From Crotophaga sulcirostris (taxonomy: Eukaryota > Chordata > Aves > Cuculiformes > Crotophagidae): a stretch of 64,000 nucleotides of DNA. Position numbers and translations under genes: made by a program. The notes beneath the pieces were generated by a model, which saw only the letters and a list, made by a program, of their open reading frames with translations, was not told the origin of the DNA and made no database searches. The stretch lies in assembly GCA_013397455.1 (NCBI GenBank), contig VYZB01000744.1, positions 230,268 to 294,267 of the forward strand, read 5' to 3'. This document shows, piece by piece, positions 51,321-63,522 of this stretch; the stretch's first letter is position 1; the number at the start of each line of letters is the position of its first letter.

Positions 51321-53892
51321 GTATATTTACTTAGCTTATTGAAATAAAGAACAATATCCCTTTGTTTTCTTCCCTGCCTCTTTTTCCAGTATGTACCCAT
51401 CACAACAATGCCACACATTCAACTATGGCATGATTGTATATTTAGTAATATTTGTAAGAACATTAGAACTAACTTTGTTCCTAAATTATGTCTGCCGTAA
51501 AATCTGGTCCCCATGCAATTGCACTTCCCTTAGAATTCAGCATTTTTCGGGTCTAAGAAGTCAGGTTTTATCTCTGAAGTTGAATCCAACACAACTCAAA
51601 AATGTACTTTCATGAGACTAAGCATATAATTTCATAATTTGCTCATGTTTGGTTGTGGATTTTTTTGCCAATTCACATACTGACATCATAATGAGACAAA
51701 TCTGCCTTAACAACACAATGTACTACAATATAAAGCTGACTTTTTGCTACAAGCTGTCAGCAAAATGCATTAGGTTTCCTGTATTACTATATTCTTGCTT
51801 GCGTTTCAACCATTGTTAAAAAAAAATTATATTTGTACATAAAGTGAACAATTAGCTATAACTCCGTGGCATCATGCACATATTTTATTATCCAAGAGAA
51901 TATTAATGTGAAAACACACACACACCACAAAGTCTGTGAAAACTTCAAACTGAAGCCCCTTTATGAAAACGTCTATTTCTTGACAAGAATTGGATTATCA
52001 ACACTGTTAATTGCTGTAATGATCCCTGCATGTCTTTGTTACTTTCAACTTGGACTTCACAAAGCCATTTCTTCATGTGATTCAGCAGTCAACATGTCTA
52101 GGGGACCATTCCAAATCAACAGTTTGAAAGAGATCAATAAGTTTTAGAGACTAAAAGAGTATAAAATTATCAGTGTAGACTAGTTTAAGTCAATTGGCCT
52201 CAGCGGTAGATAATGGCCATGTACACATTTATTGTCCTACTATACACACATACAGTAGATGGCTCATTATTACTTATCACTCATATTAAGTCCTAATTTA
52301 AAAAAAAAATATTATGTATTGTGAAAAGTCTAAAGATTGGATATCTTATAAATATAATGTAGAAATTCTGTTAATAAATGTGAGGGGAGTCACTCATAAG
52401 TAGGGAAAATCAACATAAATACAAATAAATCATGATGGCACAGCAGATGAATTAATTATCCTCAATACTGTTCTGTTACATTGATTTACAAGGCTTCTTT
52501 TAGCCTTAGGTTTAGGAATATCTTATTTTTAATCAGCTTGAAAATGTTACTTTATTTTGAGAATTAATTGCAACTATTTAATAAAACTGCTTTTTAAAAT
52601 TACATGTATTATGATTTAGAGTTCTGACTGGTGTGGTGGAGAGGTTTTATTGCCCTGATGTTAGCTCTCATTGAAAGATGATTAAATGGATTTAGGATAC
52701 TCTTCAGCTATTCAGATCACAGCTTTCATCCAAGTCATTGCATATTTTCATTTTGTCAATTTCAATGTTTCCATTCCATTTATGAAACTGTACAGGCTGT
52801 CACACTTTATAAATTTAATATATTCACAATCTATCCTTAAATTGAAAATGCTTTAAGTTAGACTGGTGGTTAACATGACTGAAATGAATTAAAACAATAC
52901 CAGGACCAGTGTGTTACGCTTTTATGTTAAATAGAAACATGTTGAAGTCATCCTATGCAGATATCCACAAATGAGTGAAATTAAGTCCTAGCTTCTCTGT
53001 TCCAAGATATATGCAGGCAAAACTTTAGTTTGAAATTGTACCTGCCTAAAAGAGTACACTTCATTTTTTGTCGCTTATCTCTAATCAGCTCTCAAGCTGT
53101 TTTTTTACTTTCTATAGCTGTTATATCCTATGGTTAATTTGAGAATTCTTTAGTAGTCCATGTAGCTGCATTGCCTGGTTAATTGAGGGACAGTGTCAAT
53201 TCCTTTGCTACCTTAACTTATTTTCTCTTCCTTCTTGAAGTAGAGGTATAACAAATGTGGGGTTTTGTACCATATACATAAATTGTGTGATGCCTGGTAA
53301 GCGATGTAGGGTTATAGGGTCCCCTTAGATTTCCTGAAAATTAGAGAGTATAATGACACAGATAAATCTCAGTCTGAAAAATAGAAGCTCATATTTTGAC
53401 CTATCTTGACTTGGGCATCTAACAGTTCAGTGTCTAATAGAGTCATGTCATGTGCTGTATTTGCACTCAGTAAGATGCAGTTAGTCACCTCCAGAAGGTA
53501 ATTCATGTCATATTAGGTTGAAAAATAAAAATTACATTAACTGCCCTCTGGAGTTGTCTATTTTTTCTGCTAGGACATGGAAGAAGATTTAAGATAACCA
53601 CACTCTGGATGTCTAACTTTTAGACATACAAACTGAGGTGAAATTAATTTTAATCTATGTTTAGCAGCTGGTGAAGTTGTCTTATATGGGATAAAGATTA
53701 CATTTAGACAAATTATACAGTCACATACTAACACCCTTTTTTTTTCTTTTTTTTTTCTTTTTTTTCCCCTTGAAACACAAGTCCTGGGGAAGAGCTTTAT
53801 TTTGAAACCCTTAGCTTCATTTTTAGAACAAATCATTAAGTCAGATTTACTGGCGAAAATATGAAGCATGCAAGTTCATAATAAAAAAAAAA
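51321..53892. other. AT-rich intergenic stretch
   Basis: No gene or further transposon recognised. It contains a short ACACAC run (51914-51925) and a long T-rich tract (53737-53767). The first ~80 bp may belong to the old CR1. Confidence 0.55.
53737..53767. repeat. T-rich tract (T9-C-T10-C-T9 type)
   Basis: A run of about 31 bases, nearly all T with two single C interruptions. On the minus strand it would look like a poly(A) tail, but no retrocopy was recognised upstream of it on that strand. Confidence 0.85.
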
Positions 53893-54441
53893 TGTTATTT
53901 GTTGTAAGCTGTTTTGTGGGGTTTTTTTTCCTGAGAGGCTGAAACACTTATTCCTATAGTAACCAAGACCATTCTCAAGCTGGTGGAATGCTGTAAGTCA
54001 AAGAGGCAAAAGAGGTCCCACTTGCAGGGAGGCGCGGACAAGACACGTGACCCCAAACTGACCAACCGAATATTCCATCCCATATACATCATACTAGATA
54101 TAAAACTGAGAGTTCAAGAGCGTCTCACTCTCTTCTTAGATGGCTGACATCCAGTGAGGACCTCGTCTGTCTGTTTGCCCCTGATCCTGGATACGTGTGT
54201 GTGTTCCTGAATTCATTTCCTGAGGTCAGCTCCTTCCTAGCCTTGGACCCTTCCACCCATGTCTGCTCTGCAGCATTTGTGGTGACATATAGTCAACCAG
54301 GGTTGAGGGTGTCATTTCATATATTTGCATATATTTTATCACTTTTTCCTCTCATTTTCCATTTTCCCTTTCCCGGGGAGGGGGAGGGGGGAAGTTGGGA
54401 AATTGACTGAAATTGGCCAGGCTCGGGTTAAACCATCAACA
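53893..54441 (+). mobile_element. Solo LTR of an avian endogenous retrovirus
   Basis: A GC-richer block that ends in CTCGGGTTAAACCATCAACA, a terminus resembling other avian LTRs. Signals in order: an E-box CACGTG (54044-54049), GACCAACC and TATTCCATCCCATATACATC (54060-54090), a good TATA box TATAAAA (54099-54105), a likely start region about 30 bp later in a pyrimidine-rich segment (54120-54140), and a G-rich tract (54375-54399) near the 3' end. The 5' boundary is the less certain end: TG at 53893 or 53903. No coding sequence flanks it, and no exact target duplication was found. Confidence 0.72.
54375..54399 (+). other. G-quadruplex-type motif within the LTR
   Basis: Four G-tracts (54375-54378, 54380-54384, 54386-54391, 54397-54399) are separated by loops of 1, 1 and 5 bases. 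This satisfies the usual G3+N1-7 pattern on the plus strand. Confidence 0.8.
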
Positions 54442-57400
54442 CCCATATTCTCACTCTCTCTGTCCTCTCTTCCTACCCTGAGTCACTTAGGTGCCCTGCA
54501 ATTACCTTTTTTTATGTCAGATCTGGAGCTTCCCTTAATGACCATCTATAGCCCATGCACATATGGAAAAATGAATGCTGAAATATCATCTTGTATATAC
54601 TGAATGAGTTTCAGCATGTATTGATACTGAGAAAACGGAAAGATCACAGTAATTATAGCATTTTTTCGTCAGAAAATCTCTTTGGGAGCATCTAATCCTG
54701 CAAGATATTTTGCAACCCCCCCTTGCAGGAGAGGAAGAATTGAAGACTTAAGACTCTTAAACATTGATATCCATATTGTCAAAACATTATCGTATAAATA
54801 TTTAAAATACTTTCTTTACATTACCTCTGGAAAATACGGATAAATATCCTTAGATTCTCTGTGAAAGCACAATAAAATATCTGGATAAATTCATAACCAA
54901 TTTGTGTAGTATTTTTATGTAATTATTTTTTCCAAAAAATATTTTCATATATGTTGAATACGTCCAATAGGATAATAATTTCTAGCAATGCAGCAAAAAG
55001 TGCATTTTCCACATGTTAACTGTGAAGAAACTATAGGCACTGTAAGAAGTGATTTGTTAGTGAAAGTCTAGCATCTACTCCCTTACAAAGAAGACCTTAA
55101 ACCTCAACACTTGTCAGGAACATTTAGATGTAGAATCAGGAAAATGAGCTTTATTACTCTAACTGACACAGTCTGTGACCTGAAAGGATGTTTTTCTTTG
55201 TTTTTAACAAGATGATGAATACAGTCTTTCTTTCAGTTTATGTCTCCATCTGAATTTCTCACTTCATTCTTCACCTGTATGACTGGAGGACAGGAAGGGA
55301 GATGATAGCATTTCAGATTAGAACAGAGAAAAGAAAAAAGCTAGAAGAAAAAGAATCAAGATAAAATACAGTGCTGCATGAGGAGCTAGAACTCTGCACA
55401 GAACAAGGATGAGATCAAAGGCTAGAAACAAAAACTGCAAGCAGGGCACTTGCTGCATAGTCAGATATGAAAGGAAAGAGGCAAGTTTATGTACTAGTAT
55501 GTGACTGGAAGTATTTTGGGCATCCTCCTGCTCCACCCAGGACTGGGATAAAATCTTTTTATTGTACAACACCTGCAGAGTCACTTTTTTGGTCCTTCTT
55601 TTGTGGGCATGTGGTTTGCATGCTGGTATTATTATTAGCTGTCTTGTTTTGTCATCTACAGCTACTAAAGTTGATGGGACTGTTTATAAGCCCTAAAGCA
55701 TAACAATGCTAAATCAGTGTCTTAAATGATGAATTGTATTGATTAAGTGAGAAGTGATTACATACATCATTGCAGAAGAGTTTCTTATGATCATTCTCCC
55801 AGCGTAAACTGCCATCTCCAAATGTTACAGTAATATCTGTTCACTGAGAAGCCGTCGACCATTTACCCAGAATTTCTTAACATCAATTATTTTCTGAAAT
55901 TCTGATAGGAAAATGATGTTTCTTTTCTCTTCAAAATAGAAGCTTATGTTTATTACAAATGCTTCCTATTCAAAATCCGATGTTTTCCCAAGGAGAATCC
56001 TGGATTCTGCAAAGGTTTTCCACTCAACTAATAATCAGTGGAGTTTAAACATAAAATCTTTCAAAGGATTGTGATAAAGAAATAAGACATCTCCACTTGC
56101 CTGGCATCAGAAGAGGTTTGGCAGAGGAAGCCTTAAGCAGTGTGTTGTCCACTGGGACAACAGATCAAGAGATCAAGAGAAAGGCTAATATTTATCTTTT
56201 TGCAAATTAACAGATACATGTTGAGTTTAATGTAAACCAGCTTTAATTCTGGGTTTGTTTTTTTTTTCCCCCCAGATTTGTTATTTGGAAATCTTGATCC
56301 TCTTTTCTTAGCAGCTTACAACATGGAGTGAAGAACTAAGCAGAATGACAATAGTTGCTGAAGCAGATAATATAGCTAAAAATGTGATGTATACTGGCTG
56401 GGATTTTAGACAATGTGTTGTATTCCTTTTGTTCTCTGGGCTGAGAAAACCATTAGATGTTTCCTATGAACCGTGGAAAAATGTGATGTGTAATGTATAA
56501 AGGTCAGCAAAATTGATTCAGCTAGAAATATAAATAAATAATATAACTCAGTCTGAGGTGCTTGCAAAATCACGGAGTTTAAACATTTAAATTTAAAACA
56601 TTTAAATAGCTGTTTTATTGGGTAGGAAAGAAATAAGTTGAAACTTAGTAAGTAGAAAGTATCAAGGTTAAGTTTCTTTTTCTGAATGGTAAACAATCTT
56701 ATTGCTTTTTAAAAATTCATTCAGATGTTTATTTCTTAGAAAATATTGATATCATTATTATTTGAGGGGCATTTTATTTTCTTTGAAAATATTGATAATA
56801 TATGTTTGAACAGAGCCAGATTTTCATAACTTTAGAGTGAAATCAAAAAGGTTATATAAAATATATACACTATATAAACAAAGAACTCTATAAATTAACA
56901 TATAATTTTTAGTTTAGATTTTGCATATCATTGACCCTAATTAATGGGTTTTCCAATCATAATGATGAACAACCCCTCTCACAGTAGTCTTGGCATCTGA
57001 AGTAAGTAAAATGTTTAAAACCCCATATCATGTCTTTTTAAAAAATTAATTGCTGTACTCTTGTTTTCTCTTATATAATTTAACAAAAAGTAATCCATTT
57101 TGACATGTGTTATGATGACTTTTAGTTATTTTCTTTGCCTATGTATGTCTCTTTTCCCAGCTTTTGTTTGAATGACTGCTTTGGAATGGAAATTTCATTT
57201 TGATACAAGGCACAAGATTTTGATAAATTGAAAGTTTTCATAGAGCTAAATTTGGAATGTAGGAATCATATCTGCTTAAAGAAAGGCCTGTAGGGTCCCC
57301 TTCCCAGATTTCAGATATTAAAAAATCTGACACTTTTACTGATTTTTCCACCACCATTTTCTATAAATTTTAATACTGCTCTTTTACCTTTCATAAATAC

Positions 57401-57727
57401 AAATACAGAACAATCAACAGAAAACAAAACAAAACAAAACACCTAATAAACTAATCAAACCATTTATCCCAAAACTTTGGGTGGAAAGAAGATGAGAGAC
57501 AAAATACAAAATATAATTTTCAAATTTTGCGGTGAAAAAATTTACTGATTTATTTTTAAAAACCATGCAGCAGAATGGTAAAAAAATGTAAGCCAGTTTT
57601 AGTTAAATGTGTATTTTAAAGAACTTGCAGAGTTTTGTATTGTGTTCTTTCTCCTGGCAAGTCATTTCATTTCCCTGCTAGCTATTTTCCCTTCCTTATC
57701 TCTATCACTCATCTATCTGACAAAAAA
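54442..57727. other. AT-rich intergenic stretch
   Basis: No gene recognised. An (AAAAC)n microsatellite lies at 57421-57441 and T/C runs at 56258-56274. Confidence 0.55.
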
Positions 57728-58130
57728 CCTTGACAAAATTGTTGAGATAAGGGCCACACAAATGTGTAAGGGAGTGGAGCATCTGACACACCAGAAGAGG
57801 TTGAGAGAGCAGAGACTGTTTAACCTGGAGAAGAAAAGGTCCAAGGGGATCTTATAAATGTGTATAAATACCTGACAGGGGCAGTAAAGAAGATGAATCC
57901 AGGCTTCTTCGTTTGCACACTGATGGGACAAGAGGCTAGGTCACACAAATTAAAATTAATGAAATTATTGTAAAAATCATCAAGCACTGTAAAATATTTT
58001 CCAGAGAGACTGCAAGGTCTGCATTCTTGTAGATATTCAAAGCCGGCCCTGCTTTCAAGAGTGGCTTGGCCTAGACAGTCTGTAGAAGTGTCTTCCAGCC
58101 TCAGTGACTCTGTCATTCTATGATTCTGTT
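57728..58130 (+). mobile_element. CR1 LINE, short decayed 3' fragment
   Basis: Readable residues include VEHLTHQKRLREQRLFNLEK (complete at about 57772-57831), which is the CR1 [20 protein letters not shown] region with changes. It is followed by LINVYKYLTG-like sequence after a stop. The 3' end reads TTCCAGCCTCAGTGACTCTG and TCATTCTATGATTCTGTT (58112-58129). The middle is shortened relative to other copies. Several frameshifts. Old insertion. Confidence 0.88.
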
Positions 58131-58183
58131 ACTCGGTAAATTTTGCTCGCAAAACTGCTTGTCCAATTCAGTACTTCTTGTTC

Positions 58184-58208
58184 TGTTTGTTTGTTTGTTT
58201 GTTTGCTT
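58184..58208. repeat. (TTTG)n microsatellite
   Basis: Five consecutive TTTG-type units followed by a degenerate one, about 50 bp after the CR1 terminus. Confidence 0.9.
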
Positions 58209-61200
58209 GTTGCAAACATTTAGAAGACATGCTCTGTAGAAGCATTTCAAAAAGAGCTTTAATTAATAGAAGTACAGAGACTGATGTGCAAATGAGTGTT
58301 CTTGTCTTTGATTACACATTCTTGAGTGCAATTATGGGTATTCACTTCAAAAGTGCTGTCATACCTCTCCATAATGTATATTCATGTCCACTGGCACAAT
58401 TCCTATTTCAAACCTTTGAGCAGATCTAATCAGCCCAAATTTAAAAGTAAGTAGCTTACTTAAAATAAGTACTTCCCTTCTTTCTCCCTACATAAGAAGC
58501 CCAACACCATTATCAGAATCCAATCCTTAAACTTATGATTGCATCAGTTATGAAAAAAACTATAGTCTAGTTGTGTGCACTGCTAGCTTTCCTTCATTTG
58601 AAAAGGTTGTTTTTATGTGATCTAAACACTGCCTCATGGCTACCATGAGACAAGAGGTGACCTTTCTTTATCACTATAAGTGAATGTGACTTAATTAATT
58701 TCTTTGTCTCACAATTCCCAAAGGAGATTGGAGCTAAGCACTAATAAAATACTTCCAGAGAAACATTGATCTATACAGTTCTTGACTAAACCCCACTTTC
58801 AGTAAGAATGTATCATGAAAGAAGTAGAACCAAGATCCGCTCCACCTAACACAGGCATCTAACTTGTAAGCATGTTCAGCACTTTTTAAATCAATCAACC
58901 TTAAATTTGCATATTATATCCCCACAGTAAATGAAGGTTGCTTCTAAATGGGGATGGACTAATGTGTTCTGTGAGGATGAATAGTTTTTGTGCCTAGTCC
59001 TCAAAAATCCCGAATTACAGGGTTTTTTGGTGCCAAAAGATCCCTTAGTTTTAGATGTTTCTAAAAAGATATTTTGGGCTCCTTGCAGCCTTTCCACATG
59101 TATATTTTAAAGTGTGATTCGCCTGAAGACTGATACCCAGTACTCAAAGCACTTACTGAAACATTGACATCTAATGCGACATGATACATTGGCTTATCTG
59201 CACAGAGATGGCAGCCAGAGTGCTTATGAATGAAGGATAAATAAAAACCTGTGGCATTTTCAATTGTCACAACTGGAGTCCAAGACAGTGTACTCCCACA
59301 CCGCACACCTGTATTTGGGCTACTTAATACATCCTGACTTTGCTCACTCTGTAAACTGCAGTAACTGTAATGGAAACTCAGACACCCAGCTTATGTACAT
59401 GGCAGGCAACTGAATGGGCATCTGAATCTCAGCTCATTGAGTATTATAACTAAAGTTTGGTGAACATGATGCACAACATAAAATTCTATATCACGGTGGC
59501 AAGGCAACACTATCAGGCATGATTTTGAGCACTTGTGGATTTACTAGACCCTCAAAAAAATAAACAACATAACCGTTTTGGATATTGTTCTTTGAGTTGA
59601 AAAGATTTCAGAAGGGCTATGGAGTCCTATGGTGAAACCTGAAAGAGAAGTACTTACCTTGTGAGCTTAAAAATCACTTCGGAAATAGAGTTTACTCTCT
59701 TAGTATAAAAACCCAAACAAACAAACAAGTATTTTCTCATATCTAGTTATGATACTGGTATGAAGGAATGATCTGGGAATTATTTTAAGAAATGAGTAAT
59801 CACACCCTAGCAAAGCCTGAGGAAGTAAATTTAATCAATCTTCAGCAAAACTCAAGAAAGAGACATGTATGCTTTTAAACAACAGTTTTATAATTTTTGC
59901 AAAGCCTTAGAAGCAAGGGAGCATTAATATTTTGGAAAGTTATTTGTAAAAATAATTTCTACGAAAATGTAAAAACCAGCAAATTTGAAAAATATTTTGT
60001 GAATAACTTCAACTTACCTGTTGGGTACAGGTAGAATTACCTTATATACAATATCCTCATAATAAACAGAACTTTTGTACAATGACTATGAACTAGCTAG
60101 TGTAGTATGTACACAGGCATAGTAACAAAAAGTGCAGTTGTAGTCATTTGCGCTTTTCTGATTTCTTTAATTACAGTCTGCAAATTGATCATGAGTCTGA
60201 AATGAATGTAACTTATTGGGATCACCCCACCATCAAATGAAGATAGCTCCACTAAATCTCAGGATAATCCTTTCAGTGTCTGAAATGAGAAATAGTTTCA
60301 TGCGGGTTAGTAAAAATAGTTCCTGTAAGGTAACTGTAGCAGAAGTGACTAGGACGTATCATAGCATTGCCCGTGGTCATTCATGTAGAGTGTTTAACTG
60401 TAAAAGTGAATTATAGAGATGTGTTCTTACATTCACACATAGCTGAATTCTATATTTTGGAATAATTTTGGTTATTGTCAACAAAATATTATTTCCTTCT
60501 TCAGTTGAAGACTTTGTTTAAAAGCACATAGTTGATAGTGCCCCAGGACATGAAAATATTAACATGTTTCTGATATGTATTTGTTATTGCGCAATTAAGA
60601 GGGAAATAATAATTTTTCCTCTTGATTGACTTCAAGACAGCTGATTATGTGAAAATGTAAGAAGTATACTACAATCAGGTAACTTGAATCTCCATTCACA
60701 AAAGATTATAATTTGCATCTCATAATGTTAATGTTAACTTCAGGAAAACTATTCTGTCTGTTATTTAATCAAAAATGACAACGAATGCTCCCTTCTAACC
60801 ACTGTCCAGCTCATTCACTGCACAACAGCAAAGTCATTTGATCCTCCAAGTTGTGACAACCTATATCAGAGCCAGAAGGTGAACGCCTTCCTTCCACATA
60901 AGTGCTTGAGATGGAGATAAAAACAGGTAAAAGGGAAATTCTAACATTAAACTCAGCAAGAGTTATGCAAATTTTCTGAAAACTTAAGGTAAGATTAAAT
61001 TCACTTCTTCCTTTAAACAAAAAAAATAGATTTCTAAGTCTCAGTTGGTCTCTGTTAGCTTACTTCATATTCAGTAGAAAGAAGTAGTTACTTTTCAAAA
61101 GCAATTAATTTCATTCTGAGGCAGGAAACTATAGTAGGTGAGATGGATCACCTTTAAGGATTCATGGGACTGCTCTGCTATACAGTCCAGTGGCTGTAAA

Positions 61201-63191
61201 GGGAAACTGTAAAGTTGTCTTAGATTAGATGGCTAGATGGCTAAAATTAAGTAAGATTAATCCTATCTTTAGCACCTAGGCTTTTGTATGCTTCTCACGT
61301 TATTACAAAACATAAGACTACAAACACAACCTCAACATGGTGACTACAATCTATGCTTTTTCCGACATTGATCTAATTTTCAAATGATGTCTGTGCTATT
61401 TATTAAGTGAGAGTGGGTGATTAATATTATTGAAGAAGAAAAGAATAAGAGTAGCATACCACAAAGATTTATCCCTGTGCCTCTCCAGAGTGCACCATAT
61501 ATTAGAACTGCCTTGGCAGGAGAGATAAAATTGCTGAGTGGCAACTCTGACCTATGCTGGTAACAGCAATGTACAATTCACTCTAATTCACCTAGGTTAG
61601 AGAGTTTCTCCTCTTGATCTGAGAATTTTAATAAGGAGACTATAGGATGGAAATGAAAAAATAATTTAAAAATAAAAGGGAGCAGCTAATAAAATCAGAA
61701 TGGATAGACAGAGAATACTGGTGAACCTGTGACTTTGTTTTTAATGACTTGCTGCAAATTTAAATAAGTTTAGTATATACCATCCAAATAAGACGCTTGG
61801 TGAATAAGATGCCGAGACACTTTGCTTATCCTTGCATTTATTTTTTATGTTATTTCTCATCCTGATTAGAGGAAATTCTTTAATATTCAAGGAATCTCAA
61901 TGAGCAAAATGCATTGTATATTATTAATAATTTGATATCACTGCTAGAAAGACTTCTACAAGAAGAAATGCCTTTTAAAATGCAAGACTGATTTGCTGAC
62001 CATAAGGTATATTACGAGAGGTCACCATGTTGCATACAATGTGTCAGAGGATTGACTATGTACCCACTGCATGAAAAGCATATTGAATATTTTCCTTATA
62101 TGGACATAGATTAAAAATTCATTATAGTACCATTCCCTAGAAAACACAAATAAGTGTTTTACTGTGCTTCTTCAGACATTTAGAAATTCCTCCACTTTAC
62201 GGAAGGCTAGAGGGAAATTTTGCCGCTCCATCATCTTTCCTCACTCAAATTCTGAAAATTGTCTCTGCTTCCTGAAAAATAAGAAACTTCAAATGCAACG
62301 GTTATTCTTTTTCTTATGGGAAATAATGCATTCTTTTTACTCTTGTTCACTTTCTATATGTCAGGGCCTTAAAGGCACTATAGTTCTTATTTCCGCTGCC
62401 CAGTCTCACCAAGGACCTGCCCATATCCTACCACCCATGGACTCAGGAACCCCATTTTAGCTCATCCCAGAGCCATCAGCCCCTGGGTCAGCAATGCCAC
62501 AGGACTGTTGATCTCCAGCTCTGCCATAGCAATGTCCTGCCTGATCATGGAATCCCTTGATATGAGCGTGTGCTCAATTTCTGGTTTGATCTCACCTCCC
62601 ACTGTCACTGTAGACCTGCCTAGCCACCACCGGACCTGGTCCTGGATCTGACCTATGGACTGACTTTCCAAATTGATCTCAGATCTGCCTCGTTGCTATC
62701 AGGTGTCCTTACGATCCAGACTCTTCGTTGGTCCTGGCCACCTTCTCTGAGTCCACCCTGCTAACCTCTCTGGGTTTTGTGAGACAGAGCCTGCTGGCCC
62801 TGGGATTTGCCCCTGGATGCCTAGTTCATCTTCTCTGAAAATATATCAGCAGTACTTATTCTCTGTCCTCATTATATTAGGAAGAAGGAAGTTTATGTTG
62901 GCTTTCAAGATACATTAAAAAACCTTAAGAGTGGCTTGCATACTTGCAGGGACACCACCTGGAAATTCAAAATTATAAAATAACAAGAGACATCAGAGAC
63001 CATTCAACAGAAAGCACAGAAATGTAATTAAGTAAAAGGCCTTATGTAATCCAGTTATACCTATATGGTTGGCTTTTTTTAACTGACAAATGGATGCATA
63101 AAGGACAACTTCCAGAATATCAAATCCTCGTTGGTAATGTTCTTGTCCCAGTGATGCACAGTAGCACGTCAATAGCCATTGTTTATACAGA
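58209..63191. other. AT-rich intergenic stretch
   Basis: No gene or transposon recognised. A GC-richer segment at 62395-62830 is listed separately. An (AAAC)n-type run lies at 59710-59728. Confidence 0.55.
62395..62830. other. Unassigned GC-richer segment
   Basis: About 440 bp clearly richer in C and G than its surroundings. Words such as GATCTCC, GATCTCACC, GATCTGACC, GATCTCAGATCTGCC and GATCCAG recur irregularly (62510, 62588, 62645, 62675, 62713). It ends by 62830. It looks like the remains of a repeat, perhaps an LTR or a degenerate tandem array, but I cannot name a family. No long reading frame supports a gene. Confidence 0.4.
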
Positions 63192-63318
63192 TTCGGCGCC
63201 GATCGGCGGCAGGATCGGTCAGACCTGCAGCCGGGTGCTCAATCAAAGCGGGAGGAGAGTTCCCCGAGCAAGACAAAGCTCAGGAGAGGCCCCCGGCAGG
63301 GTGGCTCTCTCTGGAACT

Positions 63319-63426
63319 CCGGAAGCGGCAGCTGTGACGTGGCCGACCACGTGCTAGGGGGGCGGTCCCTGAAGCAGCCGCGGGGGATTTAAACGTCTCC
63401 CTGGGAGCGCCAGCGGTCGGAGTGCA
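63319..63426 (+). promoter_or_regulatory. Putative internal promoter of the CR1 5' leader
   Basis: This segment groups several promoter-type words: an ETS-like CCGGAAGC (63319-63326), a CRE-like TGACGT (63335-63340), an E-box CACGTG (63348-63353), GGGGCGG (63358-63364) and a TATA-like TTTAAA (63388-63393). A start site about 30 bp after the last would fall in the CGGTCGGAGTGCAGCG block (63413-63428). Assignment rests on motif words and position only. Confidence 0.45.
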
Positions 63427-63463
63427 GCGAGCAGGGTGGTGGAAGAGGTGGTTTGTGCGGCAG

Positions 63464-63490
63464 ATGGGGCAAGCAGGCACTGTTGGGTAG
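63464..63490 (+). other. Short upstream ORF in the CR1 leader
   Basis: ATG at 63464 opens a frame of eight codons ending with TAG at 63488-63490, 33 bp before the ORF1 start codon. It could reduce or shape translation of ORF1. It may equally be neutral. Confidence 0.5.
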
Positions 63491-63522
63491 GTGTGGTTGG
63501 CTTTTCCCACTGCCCTGTAGCA

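Noticed and set aside
53737..53767. Possible poly(A) tail of a processed pseudogene on the minus strand
   Set aside because: No recognisable mRNA-like sequence precedes it on the minus strand and no flanking duplication was found.
63094..63357. 87-codon open frame crossing into the CpG-rich block
   Set aside because: It straddles the sharp composition boundary at about 63192 and is in no relation to ORF1. Its C-terminal half merely reflects GC-rich leader sequence.
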